Source: Bacillus sp. UNC41MFS5 (lineage in GTDB: Bacteria; Bacillota; Bacilli; Bacillales_B; DSM-18226). From it: a stretch of 64,000 nt of DNA. The position numbers and the translations under genes are program-made. The notes beneath the pieces are model-generated. The model worked only from the letters and a program-made list of their open reading frames with translations. It made no database searches and was not told the DNA's origin. Location: the NCBI RefSeq assembly GCF_000686805.1, contig NZ_KK366017.1, positions 558,001-622,000 of the forward strand. Direction: 5' to 3'. Positions 1-14,197 of this stretch are shown piece by piece. How positions within the stretch are numbered: the first letter of the stretch is position 1; the number at the start of each line of letters is the position of its first letter.

Positions 1-17
1 AAAGGGAGTGTCTTAGT

Positions 18-1109
18 ATGAAAAAACAACTTATATTAGAAGATGGGACCATTTTTATCGGTAAAGGCTTTGGAAGTGATACGGAAACAATTGGTGAAGT
101 TGTTTTTAATACAGGGATGACAGGCTATCAAGAGATTATATCCGACCCTTCTTATTGCGGACAGATTGTTACATTAACCTATCCACTAATCGGAAATTAC
201 GGAATTAACCGAGACGATTTCGAATCAATCAATCCGGCAATAAAGGGTTTAATTGTGAAAGAAGCAGCGGACTTTCCTTCCAACTGGAGAAACGAATACA
301 CATTAGATGAATATTTTGACATGAAAAAAATCCCAGGGATCGCTGGAATCGATACACGAAAATTAACTCGGATTATCCGTCAATACGGGACTCTGAAAGG
401 TGCAATCTGCAGCATTGAAAAAGATCCGAATGAGATCTTAACTCAGTTACGAAAAGCACCGCTTTCAACAAATCAAGTCAAACAAGTTTCCACAAAAAAT
501 GCTTATCCAAGCCCAGGTAGAGGCAAGAGAGTAGTCTTAGTTGATTTTGGAATGAAGCACGGAATCTTAAGGGAACTAAACCATCGGGATTGTGATGTGG
601 TTGTTGTCCCTTATCATACAACAGCTGACGAAATCCTCCAGTTACGTCCGGACGGAATTATGCTTTCTAATGGACCTGGGGATCCAAAAGACGTTCCAGA
701 AGCAATTGATATGCTAAAAGGTGTATTAGGCAGAGTACCATTGTTTGGAATTTGTCTTGGTCATCAGTTATTTGCCCTAGCATGTGGAGCTAATACGGAA
801 AAAATGAAGTTCGGTCATCGCGGTTCCAACCATCCAGTCAAAGACCTCTCGACAGGAAAGGTTGCGATTACCTCGCAAAATCATGGCTATACAGTAGAGG
901 AAGACTCTATTAAGAATACAAGATTAGAAATTACTCACATCGCAGTAAATGACGGAACAGTCGAAGGACTGAAACACCTGGATTACCCAGCATTTACAGT
1001 TCAGTATCATCCCGAAGCATCTCCAGGACCAGAAGACGCAAACGGCTTATTCAATCAATTTCTTGACTTGATGGAAAAGAACAAACAGGAGGTTACAGCA
1101 AATGCCTAA
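18..1109 (+). CDS. carA: Carbamoyl-phosphate synthase small subunit (pyrimidine type)
   Basis: Glutamine-hydrolysing subunit that feeds ammonia to CarB to make carbamoyl phosphate, the entry step of pyrimidine synthesis in the cytoplasm. The 363-residue product has the small-subunit N-terminal domain (about 1-150) and a class I glutamine amidotransferase domain (about 170-355). The triad is visible: Cys246 in FGICLGHQ, and His331 and Glu333 in QYHPEAS. The ATG is preceded by AAAGGGAG at 1-8. It overlaps carB by 8 bases and heads the part of the pyr operon that lies inside the window; any PyrR attenuator would be upstream, outside it. The pyrimidine (pyrAA) rather than arginine role is inferred from the neighbours. 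Confidence 0.97.
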   Translation: MKKQLILEDGTIFIGKGFGSDTETIGEVVFNTGMTGYQEIISDPSYCGQIVTLTYPLIGNYGINRDDFESINPAIKGLIVKEAADFPSNWRNEYTLDEYFDMKKIPGIAGIDTRKLTRIIRQYGTLKGAICSIEKDPNEILTQLRKAPLSTNQVKQVSTKNAYPSPGRGKRVVLVDFGMKHGILRELNHRDCDVVVVPYHTTADEILQLRPDGIMLSNGPGDPKDVPEAIDMLKGVLGRVPLFGICLGHQLFALACGANTEKMKFGHRGSNHPVKDLSTGKVAITSQNHGYTVEEDSIKNTRLEITHIAVNDGTVEGLKHLDYPAFTVQYHPEASPGPEDANGLFNQFLDLMEKNKQEVTANA

Positions 1110-4100
1110 ACGTACAGATATCAACTCCATTTTAGTAATCGGTTCAGGACCCATTGTCATTGGGCAGGCTGCAGAGTTTGACTATGCCGGTGCCCAAGCA
1201 TGTATCGCTCTAAAAGAAGAAGGCTACCGTGTGATTCTAGTTAACTCCAATCCGGCTACCATCATGACGGATACAGAGATGGCAGATGCTGTTTATATCG
1301 AACCCTTGACTGTGGAATTCGTCAGCAGAATCATTCGCAAAGAACGTCCAGATGCACTGCTTGCGACACTTGGAGGACAGACAGGTCTTAACCTAGCTGT
1401 TGATTTAACAAAATCCGGTGTTCTAGCTGAATGCGAAGTAGAAATTCTTGGCACGAAACTTTCAGCGATTAACCAAGCAGAGGATCGCGACCTTTTCCGC
1501 AGCCTAATGAATGAATTAAACGAACCAGTTCCAGATAGTGAAATCATTCATGAATTAGCAGAAGCAAAAGCATTTGTTGAAAAAATTGGCTTCCCTGTGA
1601 TTGTCCGTCCAGCCTTTACACTAGGTGGAACAGGTGGCGGAATTTGCCATAACGACGAGGAATTAGAAGAAATCGTTACTAGCGGCTTAAAGCACAGCCC
1701 TGTAAATCAATGTTTACTAGAAAAAAGTATCGCAGGCTTCAAGGAAATAGAATATGAGGTAATGCGTGATGCAAACGACAATGCCATTGTGGTTTGTAAC
1801 ATGGAAAACATCGATCCTGTAGGCGTACACACAGGAGATTCCATTGTTGTGGCACCGAGCCAAACATTAAGTGACCGTGAGTACCAGCTGCTTCGCAATG
1901 TTTCATTAAAAATTATTCGTGCCTTAGGTATAGAAGGAGGCTGTAACGTCCAGCTTGCTCTAGATCCTTATAGCTTTAATTACTATATTATTGAAGTAAA
2001 TCCACGTGTTAGCCGTTCTTCGGCATTAGCGTCAAAAGCAACCGGTTATCCAATAGCTAAGCTTGCAGCTAAAATCGCCGTCGGCTTAACACTTGATGAA
2101 ATGTTAAATCCGGTAACAGGAAAAACCTATGCAAGCTTTGAACCGGCACTAGATTATATCGTAACCAAAATCCCTAGATGGCCGTTTGACAAGTTTGAAT
2201 CAGGTAACCGTTCTCTAGGGACACAAATGAAAGCAACGGGAGAGATTATGGCGATTGGCCGTACATTTGAAGAATCTCTATTAAAAGCAATTCGATCCCT
2301 TGAGGCAGGTGTTTATCATTTCGAATTAAACGATGCCGTAGAAATAAATGATGAACTACTCGAGAAACGGATTCGCAAAGCCGGAGACGAACGCCTCTTT
2401 TATATCGCAGAAGGATTAAAACGTGGATTAACCATAGAGACGATTCATGAATGGAGTAAAATCGACTTATTCTTCTTAAAGAAGATGGAAGGAATTGTCG
2501 AACTGGAAAAAGAAATTGTTGCAAATCCATTTGAAACGGAAATCTTAATTGAAGCAAAACAAAAAGGCTTTACTGATAATAAAATCGCCCAGCTATGGAA
2601 TACATCTGAACAAGAAATTAATAATACTAGAAAAGAACTCGGAATTATCCCGGTTTATAAAATGGTTGATACTTGTGCAGCTGAATTTGAATCAGCAACA
2701 CCATACTACTATGGCACATATGAAGAAGAAAACGAGTCAATTGTTACAGCGAAAAATAGTGTTATTGTACTTGGTTCCGGTCCAATCCGCATCGGCCAGG
2801 GTATTGAATTTGATTATGCGACCGTACACTCTGTTAAAGCCATTAAAGAAGCAGGCTATGAAGCGATTATCATTAATAATAATCCGGAAACAGTATCAAC
2901 GGATTTCAGTATTTCTGATAAGCTATACTTCGAACCACTTACGATCGAAGATGTGATGAGTATTATTGACTTAGAGAAACCAATAGGGGTAGTCGTCCAG
3001 TTTGGGGGACAAACCGCAATCAACTTAGCTGCTAAACTTGAAGAAAACGGCGTGAAAATTCTTGGAACAAGCTTAGAAGACTTAGACCGTGCTGAAAATC
3101 GTGATAAATTTGAACAAGCGCTTGTGCAGTTAAACATCCCACAGCCATTAGGGAAAACAGCTATGTCAGTGGAACAGGCACTTGTGATTGCCACCGAAAT
3201 CGGTTATCCGGTCCTTGTCCGTCCTTCCTATGTACTAGGTGGAAGAGCAATGGAAATTGTTTATCATGAAGAAGAACTTCTTTACTATATGAAAAACGCT
3301 GTTAAAGTGAATCCAGAGCATCCAGTCTTGATTGACCGATATTTAACAGGAAAAGAAATTGAAGTTGATGCCATCTGCGACGGCACTAATGTCTTAATCC
3401 CAGGTATCATGGAACATATCGAACGAGCTGGAGTCCACTCAGGTGACTCGATTGCAGTTTACCCTTCGCAAACTTTAAGTGAACAAGTGAAACAAACACT
3501 TGTAGAGTATACAGAGAAATTAGCGAAAGGGTTAAATATTATTGGATTACTAAACATTCAATATGTTCTTGCAGGAGACGAAGTGTTTGTTCTAGAGGTG
3601 AACCCAAGATCAAGCCGTACCGTTCCTTTCTTAAGTAAAATTACGAATATTCCAATGGCCAAAATTGCAACAAAAGCGATTCTAGGAGTATCGATTCTAG
3701 ACCAAGGCTACATCCCAGGTCTTGTCACTGAAAAAGAAGGAGTATATGTCAAAGTTCCTGTATTCTCTTTCGCCAAACTGAAGAGTGTCGATATCACGCT
3801 TGGGCCAGAAATGAAGTCAACTGGAGAAGTCATGGGTAAGGATGTAACATTGGAAAAAGCTTTATACAAAGGATTAGTTGCATCAGGCATGAAAATTCAG
3901 CCATTTGGCACTGTATTGTTTACAGTTTCCGATAAAGATAAAGAAGAAGCATTAAAGCTTGCGAAGCGTTTCTCTGCAATCGGCTATCGTTTAATGGCAA
4001 CAAGCGGTACAGCAGCTGTTCTAGAATCTGCAGGCCTAAGAGTAAAAGTGGTTGGAAAAATTGGTTCAGAAGGAAAAACGCTGTTAGATGTAATCCATAA

Positions 4101-4304
4101 TGGAGAAGCTCAGTTCATTATCAATACACTAACAAAGGGCAAACAGCCTGAACGTGACGGGTTTAGAATTCGCCGGGAAGCAGTTGAAAATGGAGTCCCA
4201 TGCTTAACCTCACTTGACACGGCTGATGCGATCTTAAAAGTAATTGAATCAATGAACTTTTCAGCAGAACCAATGGCAGCAATGAAAAAGGAGGCCGTGT
4301 TTGC

Positions 4305-4308
<4 letters not shown>
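1102..4308 (+). CDS. carB: Carbamoyl-phosphate synthase large subunit
   Basis: Catalytic subunit that makes carbamoyl phosphate from bicarbonate, ammonia and two ATP. At 1068 residues it is full length for the family. The two homologous halves are visible: each begins with a related glycine-rich segment ([19 protein letters not shown] near residue 12 and [18 protein letters not shown] near residue 555) followed by an ATP-grasp domain, and a C-terminal methylglyoxal-synthase-like regulatory domain follows from about residue 935. The ATG lies inside the end of carA behind AGGAGG, so translation is probably coupled. The TGA overlaps the pyrK ATG. No missing catalytic segment was noticed. Confidence 0.97.
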
Positions 4309-6700
<2,392 letters not shown>

Positions 6701-6704
<4 letters not shown>

Positions 6705-7348
6705 AAAAAATAATTGCAGAAAAATTACTAGAAATCAACGCAGTTGCTTTGAAGCCCGAGGAGCCGTTTACATGGGCATCGGGACTTCGTTCCCCAATCT
6801 ATTGTGATAATCGCCTGACACTATCATACCCTGAGGTTAGAAAAGCAATTGCTGCTGGGCTGCAGCAGCTGATTCAAGAAAATTTTCCGGGAACTGAAGT
6901 TATTGCTGGTACAGCAACCGCAGGTATCCCTCATGCCGCATGGGTCAGCGACCTAATGGAGCTTCCTATGTGCTATGTTCGTTCGAAAGCAAAGGGACAC
7001 GGTAAAGGGAATCAAATTGAAGGAAAAGCTGAGGCTGGCCAAAAGGTAGTCGTTGTAGAAGATTTAATCTCAACTGGAGGCAGTGTAATCACAGCTGTTC
7101 AAGCATTAAAGGAAGCAGGCTGTGACGTACTTGGTGTGGTTTCCATTTTTACATATGGCCTTGAAAAGGGAAGAGAACTGCTTCAGGAAAACGAGATTAA
7201 AAGTAAATCACTGACTGATTATGAAACATTAATAGAAGTAGCGATTTCTAAGGGTATCGTTACTGAAGATGATCAGAAAAGTCTCCTGTTATGGAGTAAA
7301 AACCCTGCTGAATGGAGCAATAAGTTCTTGGAAACACAGATTCGCTGA
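6701..7348 (+). CDS. pyrE: Orotate phosphoribosyltransferase
   Basis: Joins orotate to PRPP to give OMP, the substrate of the PyrF encoded just upstream. The 215-residue protein has the PRPP-binding motif [14 protein letters not shown] near residue 120 and the orotate-side segment [11 protein letters not shown] near residue 25. ATG 6701 was chosen because GGAAGGGAG precedes it and it overlaps the pyrF stop as ATGA; a longer reading from 6671 lies inside pyrF. This is the last pyr gene; the terminator at 7361-7397 follows. From memory, B. subtilis has a cysH sulfate-assimilation cluster after pyrE; here rqcH follows directly. Confidence 0.96.
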
Positions 7349-7360
7349 TAAATAGGAAAA

Positions 7361-7397
7361 GAGGGCGTCCAATACCTTGCGGATGCCCTCTTTCCTT
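7361..7397. terminator. Bidirectional terminator between pyrE and rqcH
   Basis: GAGGGCGTCC at 7361-7370 pairs with GGATGCCCTC at 7381-7390 with one wobble, a 10-base stem with a 10-base loop. A T-rich tail follows on the plus strand and A-rich sequence precedes it, so it can end both the pyr operon and the convergent rqcH. Confidence 0.85.
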
Positions 7398-7398
7398 T

Positions 7399-9117
7399 CT
7401 ATTTCTTCAATTTAAGTACCAATTCCTCATCTGGCGTGACATATACTGTTTGTTGATTATCATAAATCACAAACCCTGGCTTTGCCCCACTTGGTTTTTT
7501 TACAAATCGGACCTTTGTAAAATCAACAGGGACGGAGCTGGAATTACGTGCCTTACTGAAATATGAGGCTATAACGGCAGCTTCCCGAATCGTTTCATTA
7601 GAAGGTTCTTTGCTGCGAATCACCACGTGTGAGCCAGGGATATCCTTTGTATGAAGCCAAATCTCATCCCTTGCTGCCAACTTATTTGTTAAATAATCAT
7701 TTTGCTTATTATTTTTGCCAACGATAATATCTGTACCATCGCTAGATAAAAAATGATCTAATACTGGCTTGGCATTCTGTGCCTTCTTCAATTTCTTCTT
7801 TTGCCTTTCACGAATATAGCCCCCCTCCACTAGTTCTTCACGAATCTCTTGAATATCCTTAGGGGAGGCAGCTTGTACCTGCTGCAATAAATTATCAAAG
7901 TAGGTAACTTCAACTTGGGCTTTCTCGATTTGCACAATAACAATTTCAACTGCATTTTTTGCCTTCTGGTATTTTGAAAAATACTTTTGGGCATTTTCAG
8001 ATGGTGTTTTCCGTGGGTCTAGTGGAATGATAATCGTCCCGCCTGATTCATCATAATAATCGAGCACTTCAATTTCACGCATCCCTTTATTGGCTGCATA
8101 TAAATTGGCTGTTAAAAGTTCCCCGTAGCGTTGAAATTGTTCGGCACGCTCAGCTTCTTTTAATGTAACTTTCAGTTTGTCAATTTTCTTTTCATTCTTT
8201 TCTTTTTCATTATGAATAAATCGTTCGATATCATTGCCTTGCTGCTTTACCCTATCTCTTTCGGCTTTGCCAAAATAAAAACGGTCAAGCATTTCACTTA
8301 GAGTGGGATATGTTTTTATTTCTCCTTTTAGATGCTCAAGTGGAAATAAGTAAAATGCGTCCTTACCGCCTGCCGAGATAATGGAAGGGAAAATATCGCC
8401 TGATTCAACTTTTTTAACCATACTTAAAAACGTTCCCGGGACAGTAGCACGATTAGCAAGGCCGCTTTGGAATATTACTTCCTTAGCAAATAGGGGTGAA
8501 ATTCCAGCAAATTGTTCAACTAATTGGCGGTCAATCTTCCCTGCATTGTAATCAATTTTTCTTAATAAATCGTCTTGACCACAATGAAATGGATTTTGCT
8601 TATGCTGTTCTGGTGGAAAAACATAAGGCTGTCCTGGCATAATTGCCCTGTGGCTATTCACCGCAAAGGAGACATGCTTGATGCTGTCAAGAATGATATT
8701 ACGTGATTTATCAACGAGCACGATATTGCTATGTCTACCCATAATTTCAATAATTAATTGTTTGTAGCTAATATCCCCGATCTCATTCCGGCCCTTTATT
8801 TCTAGAACAATCATTCGATCGGTTTCTTTTTGATATATATCCTCTAAAATATAACCCTCAATATGTTTCCTGAGCAGCATACAAAACATTGGCGGCTCAC
8901 TTGGATTATCATACGCCTCTTCCGTGAATTGCACTCGTGCATAGCTTGGGTGCGCCGATAATAGCAGTTTTTGATTTACCCCATTGGCGCGAATGGTGAG
9001 AATCATTTCATTTTTATAGGGCTGATGAACTTTATTAATCCTTCCGCCCTTTAAAGAACGGACAAGTTCATCAACCATTGCTTTTGTAAATAAACCATCA
9101 AATGACATGGAAAACAT
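7399..9117 (-). CDS. rqcH: RqcH/NFACT-family ribosome quality control protein (YloA)
   Basis: Bacterial Rqc2/NEMF homologue. Family members bind obstructed 50S subunits carrying peptidyl-tRNA and recruit tRNA-Ala to add C-terminal alanine tails that mark stalled peptides for degradation; it was earlier annotated as fibronectin-binding protein. The 572-residue product shows an N-terminal NFACT-N region (about 1-280), a charged helical coiled-coil middle rich in K/E (about 285-440), and a C-terminal NFACT-R/DUF814 domain with DEIWLHTKDIPGSHVVI near residue 490. Start ATG at 9117 on the minus strand. It is the only long minus-strand gene in the window and converges on pyrE; a candidate promoter is at 9142-9170. 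Confidence 0.92.
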   Translation of the reverse strand: MFSMSFDGLFTKAMVDELVRSLKGGRINKVHQPYKNEMILTIRANGVNQKLLLSAHPSYARVQFTEEAYDNPSEPPMFCMLLRKHIEGYILEDIYQKETDRMIVLEIKGRNEIGDISYKQLIIEIMGRHSNIVLVDKSRNIILDSIKHVSFAVNSHRAIMPGQPYVFPPEQHKQNPFHCGQDDLLRKIDYNAGKIDRQLVEQFAGISPLFAKEVIFQSGLANRATVPGTFLSMVKKVESGDIFPSIISAGGKDAFYLFPLEHLKGEIKTYPTLSEMLDRFYFGKAERDRVKQQGNDIERFIHNEKEKNEKKIDKLKVTLKEAERAEQFQRYGELLTANLYAANKGMREIEVLDYYDESGGTIIIPLDPRKTPSENAQKYFSKYQKAKNAVEIVIVQIEKAQVEVTYFDNLLQQVQAASPKDIQEIREELVEGGYIRERQKKKLKKAQNAKPVLDHFLSSDGTDIIVGKNNKQNDYLTNKLAARDEIWLHTKDIPGSHVVIRSKEPSNETIREAAVIASYFSKARNSSSVPVDFTKVRFVKKPSGAKPGFVIYDNQQTVYVTPDEELVLKLKK

Positions 9118-9141
9118 CCTTTACTACATTCATATGAATTA

Positions 9142-9170
9142 ATTATAGCTTACTAAAAAAAGACTGTCTT
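9142..9170 (-). promoter_or_regulatory. Candidate sigma-A promoter of rqcH
   Basis: Read on the minus strand, AAGACA (9165-9170) and a perfect TATAAT (9142-9147) are separated by 17 bases, about 25 bases before the rqcH ATG. The -10 is perfect and the -35 matches 4 of 6, so this is a reasonable but untested call. Confidence 0.5.
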
Positions 9171-9291
9171 ATTTTAACTTATTATCTGATTTAACTTTCA
9201 CTATATCATAGCATTTTTTGGGACGACCCTGAATAAGCTTTCTTTAGAGTATGTATTTATAGGTATTTAAAGGGGGAAGTGAGATGGTCGG

Positions 9292-11970
9292 ATGAAATTC
9301 CATGAAATGAAGATAGATCAAGTAGAAAAGGCCCTAGAAACCGACTTTTCTTCTGGATTATCGCAGGAAGAAGTAAAAAAACGGGTGAAGCTGCACGGTC
9401 TAAATGAATTGGACGAAGGAGAAAAGCAATCAGCTTTACTCTTATTTTTTAGTCAATTTAAGGATTTTATGGTCTTAGTTCTACTTGCTGCTACACTGAT
9501 ATCTGGGTTGCTTGGCGAATACATTGATGCCATTGCGATTATCGCCATCGTCATTATTAATGGCTTTCTAGGCTTCTTTCAAGAAAGAAGAGCAGAGAGA
9601 TCACTCCAGGCTTTAAAGGAATTATCTGCTCCACAAGTTTCAGCACTTCGGGATGGCCAGTGGATGAAGATTCCTTCGAAAGAAATTGTTATTGGGGATA
9701 TTTTGAAGTTTACTAGCGGGGACCGGATCGGTGCGGATGTGAGGGTAATTGAATCTAAAAGTTTAGAGATTGAAGAATCGGCCCTTACAGGTGAGTCTGT
9801 TCCTGTTTCTAAACATATCGAGTCATTAGCTAATCCTAATCCAGGTATCGGTGATATGGAGAATATTGCCTTTATGGGTACGATGATTACGAGGGGAAGC
9901 GGGGTTGGAGTCGTCATTGCCACTGGGATGAAAACAGCAATGGGTCAAATTGCTGATTTACTCCAAAATGCTGAGACACAGGATACGCCGTTACAGCGGC
10001 GCTTAGAACAATTGGGGAAAATTTTAATCACTGTCGCATTGTTGTTAACTGTTCTGGTTGTAGTGGTTGGTGTTTTAAGGGGTCACGACATCTATGAGAT
10101 GTTTTTAGCTGGTGTTTCCCTTGCTGTTGCCGCCATTCCGGAAGGGCTCCCAGCGATTGTCACAGTGGCATTATCCCTCGGTGTCCAAAAAATGATTAAG
10201 AAAAATGCGATTGTTAGGAAGCTTCCAGCAGTTGAAACACTTGGCTGTGCATCGGTCATCTGTTCAGATAAAACGGGAACCATGACACAAAACAAAATGA
10301 CTGTTACCCACCTATGGAGCGGGGGGCAGACCTGGACCGTAGACGGGGTCGGCTATCAACCCCAAGGTAATTTTTATAGAAATGAACGAAATATTAATCC
10401 TAAAGATGAAAAAGCACTGCAGCAAATGCTGATTTTTGGGATGTTATGTAATCATTCAGATTTAGTTGTCAGGGATGATAACTATTTTCTTGATGGCGAT
10501 CCAACGGAAGGAGCACTTTTAGTAAGCGCCATGAAAGCAGGCTTTGATCGTCCTAAATTATTAGATGAATTTACAATTATCAAAGAATTCCCATTTGATT
10601 CCGCTCGTAAAATGATGAGTGTGCATGTAAAAGACAAGCAGGGACGGAATTTCATTGTCACCAAAGGGGCACCAGATGTCCTATTGGGAATTAGTGAATC
10701 TGTCCTTTGGGACGAGAGAACTCAATTTTTAAATAAAGAAACACAGTTCAAAGTACAAGAGGCAATAAACGGCCTTGCGTCACAGGCTCTTCGAACGATT
10801 GCGATTGCCTTTAAACCAATCCAGGCTAACACCGTCATATTAAGTGAGCATGAGGCAGAGAAGAATTTAACCCTAATTGGTATCCAGGGAATGATAGACC
10901 CGCCAAGACCTGAAGTGAAAAAAGCGGTCAAGGAATGTAAGGAAGCAGGCATTAAAACAGTTATGATTACCGGTGACCATGTAATCACAGCCAAAGCAAT
11001 TGCCTCCCAACTTGGAATCATAACCAATAAGAGTAAGGTCATTGATGGAACTGCCCTATCACAAATGTCTGTCGAAGAATTGGAAGGTGTCGTTGATGAT
11101 GTTTCCGTTTTTGCCAGGGTATCACCAGAGCATAAACTGAAAATTGTCAAAGCATTACAGAATCGCGGCCATATTGTTGCGATGACGGGTGACGGAGTAA
11201 ATGATGCTCCAGCCATTAAAGCAGCTGATATTGGAGTGGCGATGGGAATTACTGGTACAGATGTTGCCAAAGAAGCATCTGCACTAGTTCTGTTGGATGA
11301 TAACTTCGCGACAATTAAGGCAGCGATTGTTGAAGGTAGAAATATATACGAAAACATTCGGAAATTTGTCCGCTACTTACTGGCTTCCAATGTTGGCGAA
11401 ATCTTAGTGATGTTGTTTGCAATGGTTTTAGCGCTCCCGCTTCCGCTGATTCCTATCCAAATTCTATGGGTTAATTTGGTAACAGATGGTTTGCCAGCGA
11501 TGGCACTTGGACTCGACCGACCGGAAGAAAATGTGATGAAACGTAAGCCGCGCAGCCCAGATGAAGGTGTTTTTTCGCGCGGGTTAGGCTGGAAAGTTGT
11601 ATCGCGAGGTTTTTTAATAGGGATCGTAACATTATTGTCCTTCATGGTTGTCTATCATAACGACCCAACACAGTTGCAATATGCACAAACTGTAGCCTTT
11701 GCAACACTCGTAATGGCACAGCTCATTCATGTATTTGATTGCCGCAGTGAAAAATCAGTCCTGTCCAGAAATCCTTTTGGAAATCAATATCTTGTTTGGG
11801 CGGTGATATCGTCACTAGTATTAATGCTGGTTGTTATCTATTATCAGCCGTTACAACCAGTTTTCCATACGCTTCCGATTGCAGCGAAGGATTGGTTACT
11901 GATTGTTGGGTTATCATCGATTCCAACTTTTTTACTAGCTGGGTCATTTTTGTTAAGAAAAACAAAATAA
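9292..11970 (+). CDS. yloB: P-type (P2A) calcium-transporting ATPase, YloB-like
   Basis: Membrane ion pump of the SERCA-like P-type ATPase group that exports Ca2+ using ATP. The 892-residue protein has the N-terminal cation-ATPase domain, the actuator TGES motif near residue 165, the phosphorylation motif SDKTGT with Asp326, KGAPD in the nucleotide domain, GDGVNDAPA in the hinge, the IPEGLPA ion-binding helix just before the phosphorylation site, and about ten hydrophobic segments in all. A stop at 9280 in the same frame forces the start to ATG 9292. AGGGGGAAG at 9271-9279 lies unusually far upstream, and a four-codon reading frame (9284-9295) overlaps the start. Substrate calcium is inferred from family and YloB orthology. 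Confidence 0.93.
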   Translation: MKFHEMKIDQVEKALETDFSSGLSQEEVKKRVKLHGLNELDEGEKQSALLLFFSQFKDFMVLVLLAATLISGLLGEYIDAIAIIAIVIINGFLGFFQERRAERSLQALKELSAPQVSALRDGQWMKIPSKEIVIGDILKFTSGDRIGADVRVIESKSLEIEESALTGESVPVSKHIESLANPNPGIGDMENIAFMGTMITRGSGVGVVIATGMKTAMGQIADLLQNAETQDTPLQRRLEQLGKILITVALLLTVLVVVVGVLRGHDIYEMFLAGVSLAVAAIPEGLPAIVTVALSLGVQKMIKKNAIVRKLPAVETLGCASVICSDKTGTMTQNKMTVTHLWSGGQTWTVDGVGYQPQGNFYRNERNINPKDEKALQQMLIFGMLCNHSDLVVRDDNYFLDGDPTEGALLVSAMKAGFDRPKLLDEFTIIKEFPFDSARKMMSVHVKDKQGRNFIVTKGAPDVLLGISESVLWDERTQFLNKETQFKVQEAINGLASQALRTIAIAFKPIQANTVILSEHEAEKNLTLIGIQGMIDPPRPEVKKAVKECKEAGIKTVMITGDHVITAKAIASQLGIITNKSKVIDGTALSQMSVEELEGVVDDVSVFARVSPEHKLKIVKALQNRGHIVAMTGDGVNDAPAIKAADIGVAMGITGTDVAKEASALVLLDDNFATIKAAIVEGRNIYENIRKFVRYLLASNVGEILVMLFAMVLALPLPLIPIQILWVNLVTDGLPAMALGLDRPEENVMKRKPRSPDEGVFSRGLGWKVVSRGFLIGIVTLLSFMVVYHNDPTQLQYAQTVAFATLVMAQLIHVFDCRSEKSVLSRNPFGNQYLVWAVISSLVLMLVVIYYQPLQPVFHTLPIAAKDWLLIVGLSSIPTFLLAGSFLLRKTK

Positions 11971-11985
11971 AGTGTGTTATAATCC

Positions 11986-12026
11986 AAAAGGTAATAGAAT
12001 CCACTCTATTACCTTTTGTCTTTTTT
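11986..12026 (+). terminator. Terminator after the calcium ATPase gene
   Basis: AAAAGGTAATAGA (11986-11998) pairs perfectly with TCTATTACCTTTT (12005-12017), followed by a T-rich tail. It separates the ATPase gene from the next transcription unit. Confidence 0.9.
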
Positions 12027-12067
12027 GAAAAATTTAGGGAGCAGATCAATTTTTCAGGAGATTGGAT

Positions 12068-12952
12068 GTGCACAGAATGGTAACTAGTATGACGGGATTC
12101 GGAAGAGCTAAGGCAGAGTCAGATTTTTTCTCTGTTAATGTGGAAATAAAAACTGTGAACCACCGTTTTTGTGAAATGAATATCCGCATGCCCAGGCAGC
12201 TATTAAAAATAGAAGATCGTTTGAAAAAGAAACTAAGTCAATATATCCGTCGTGGCAGAGTTGAGGTTTATGTCAGCTTAGAGGGTGAAGGTAGCGTAAC
12301 CCGAAAAGTCCATGTTGACTGGAAACTCCTTGATGAGTATTCGCAAATCATCAAGCAGGTACGTGAAAAGTATAATGTTGAAGGAATAGTCACACTTCAG
12401 GATTTGCTTAGTAGAAGTGAACTCTTACATATTGAAGAAAGTGAAATCGGCAATGATGAGCTTGAAAGGCTAGTGCTAGAAGCTACAGAAGAAGCTGCCA
12501 ATTTATTAAGGCAAATGCGATTGGCAGAAGGAGAAGAATTAAAAAAGGATTTGCTCGCTATCTTGTCACAATTAGAAATAAATGTGCTGGAACTTCAAAA
12601 ATTCGCTCCACTCGTTGTTCAATCATATAAAGAGCGCTTAACAAAAAGGATGGAAGAATTCGTTAATGGGCAATTGGATGAAACGAGGATATTAACGGAA
12701 GTTGCCGTTTTTGCTGATAAAGCAGATATAAGTGAAGAAGTTACCCGTTTAAAAAGCCATATTCAACAGTTCTTGCATACCCTGCAAAGTATGGAACCAA
12801 TTGGAAGAAAGTTGGACTTTATCGTTCAAGAAATGAACAGAGAAGCAAATACGATTGGATCAAAAGCAAATGACTCCAACATTGCTAAACAGGTGGTTGA
12901 TATTAAAAGTTTGCTCGAGAAGTTGAAGGAACAGGTTCAAAATATCGAGTGA
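12068..12952 (+). CDS. YicC/YloC family endoribonuclease-like protein
   Basis: Member of the YicC (YloC) family, conserved next to remA and gmk in Bacillaceae. E. coli YicC has been linked to endoribonuclease activity and small-RNA turnover; the role in Bacillus is less certain. The product (294 residues from this start) begins with the conserved SMTGFGRA segment and ends with the conserved block EMNREANTIGSKANDSNI. GTG 12068 was chosen because AGGAG (12056-12060) sits 7 bases before it. ATG 12077 (MVTSMTGFGRA) matches relatives better at the N terminus but is 16 bases from that site; TTG 12062 is too close. The start is therefore uncertain by up to three codons. Confidence 0.88.
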   Translation: MHRMVTSMTGFGRAKAESDFFSVNVEIKTVNHRFCEMNIRMPRQLLKIEDRLKKKLSQYIRRGRVEVYVSLEGEGSVTRKVHVDWKLLDEYSQIIKQVREKYNVEGIVTLQDLLSRSELLHIEESEIGNDELERLVLEATEEAANLLRQMRLAEGEELKKDLLAILSQLEINVLELQKFAPLVVQSYKERLTKRMEEFVNGQLDETRILTEVAVFADKADISEEVTRLKSHIQQFLHTLQSMEPIGRKLDFIVQEMNREANTIGSKANDSNIAKQVVDIKSLLEKLKEQVQNIE

Positions 12953-13012
12953 ACCTTGTTTAGAAATGGTTTGAGACGGTCAAAATATATTATTAATGAT
13001 TGGATGAAGACC

Positions 13013-13902
<890 letters not shown>

Positions 13903-13903
13903 G

Positions 13904-14122
13904 ATGTTATATCCTTCTATTGATTCGTTGCTTGAAAAAATTGATTCTAAATACTCACTAGTGTCCGTAGCTGCAAAACGTGCGCGGGTAATGTCCCAAG
14001 TAAGGGATGAAAGATTACCAAAATATGTTTCCCATAAGCATGTGGGTAAAGCACTTGAGGAAATTTATAGCGGTGAATTAACGTACCGGATTTCTAAAAA
14101 GGCAGATGCACTTGCTGAATAA
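13904..14122 (+). CDS. rpoZ: RNA polymerase omega subunit
   Basis: Small subunit that helps assemble and stabilise RNA polymerase. The 72-residue product begins [20 protein letters not shown] and contains the conserved AAKRAR segment near residue 23 that contacts the beta' subunit. ATG 13904 is preceded by GAGGT at 13891-13895, inside the end of gmk, so the two are probably co-translated. A terminator follows at 14153-14197. Confidence 0.94.
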   Translation: MLYPSIDSLLEKIDSKYSLVSVAAKRARVMSQVRDERLPKYVSHKHVGKALEEIYSGELTYRISKKADALAE

Positions 14123-14152
14123 TAAATAATTATATGATTAGAAATCAGTAGA

Positions 14153-14197
14153 GAAGGCGTGACAAAAGGGAGAAACCTTACGTGTCAGCCTTTTTTA
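14153..14197 (+). terminator. Terminator after rpoZ
   Basis: AAGGCGTGACA (14154-14164) pairs with TGTCAGCCTT (14183-14192), allowing one bulged G, and is followed by a run of T. It closes the yicC-like/remA/gmk/rpoZ unit. Confidence 0.8.

Noticed and set aside
2549..2956. 135-codon plus-strand frame inside carB
   Set aside because: Overlaps the CarB second half in another frame, Lys-rich with no domain; shadow.
10722..11357. 211-codon open frame on the minus strand inside the calcium ATPase gene
   Set aside because: No ribosome site or recognisable domain, lies fully opposite strongly conserved ATPase coding sequence; a shadow frame.
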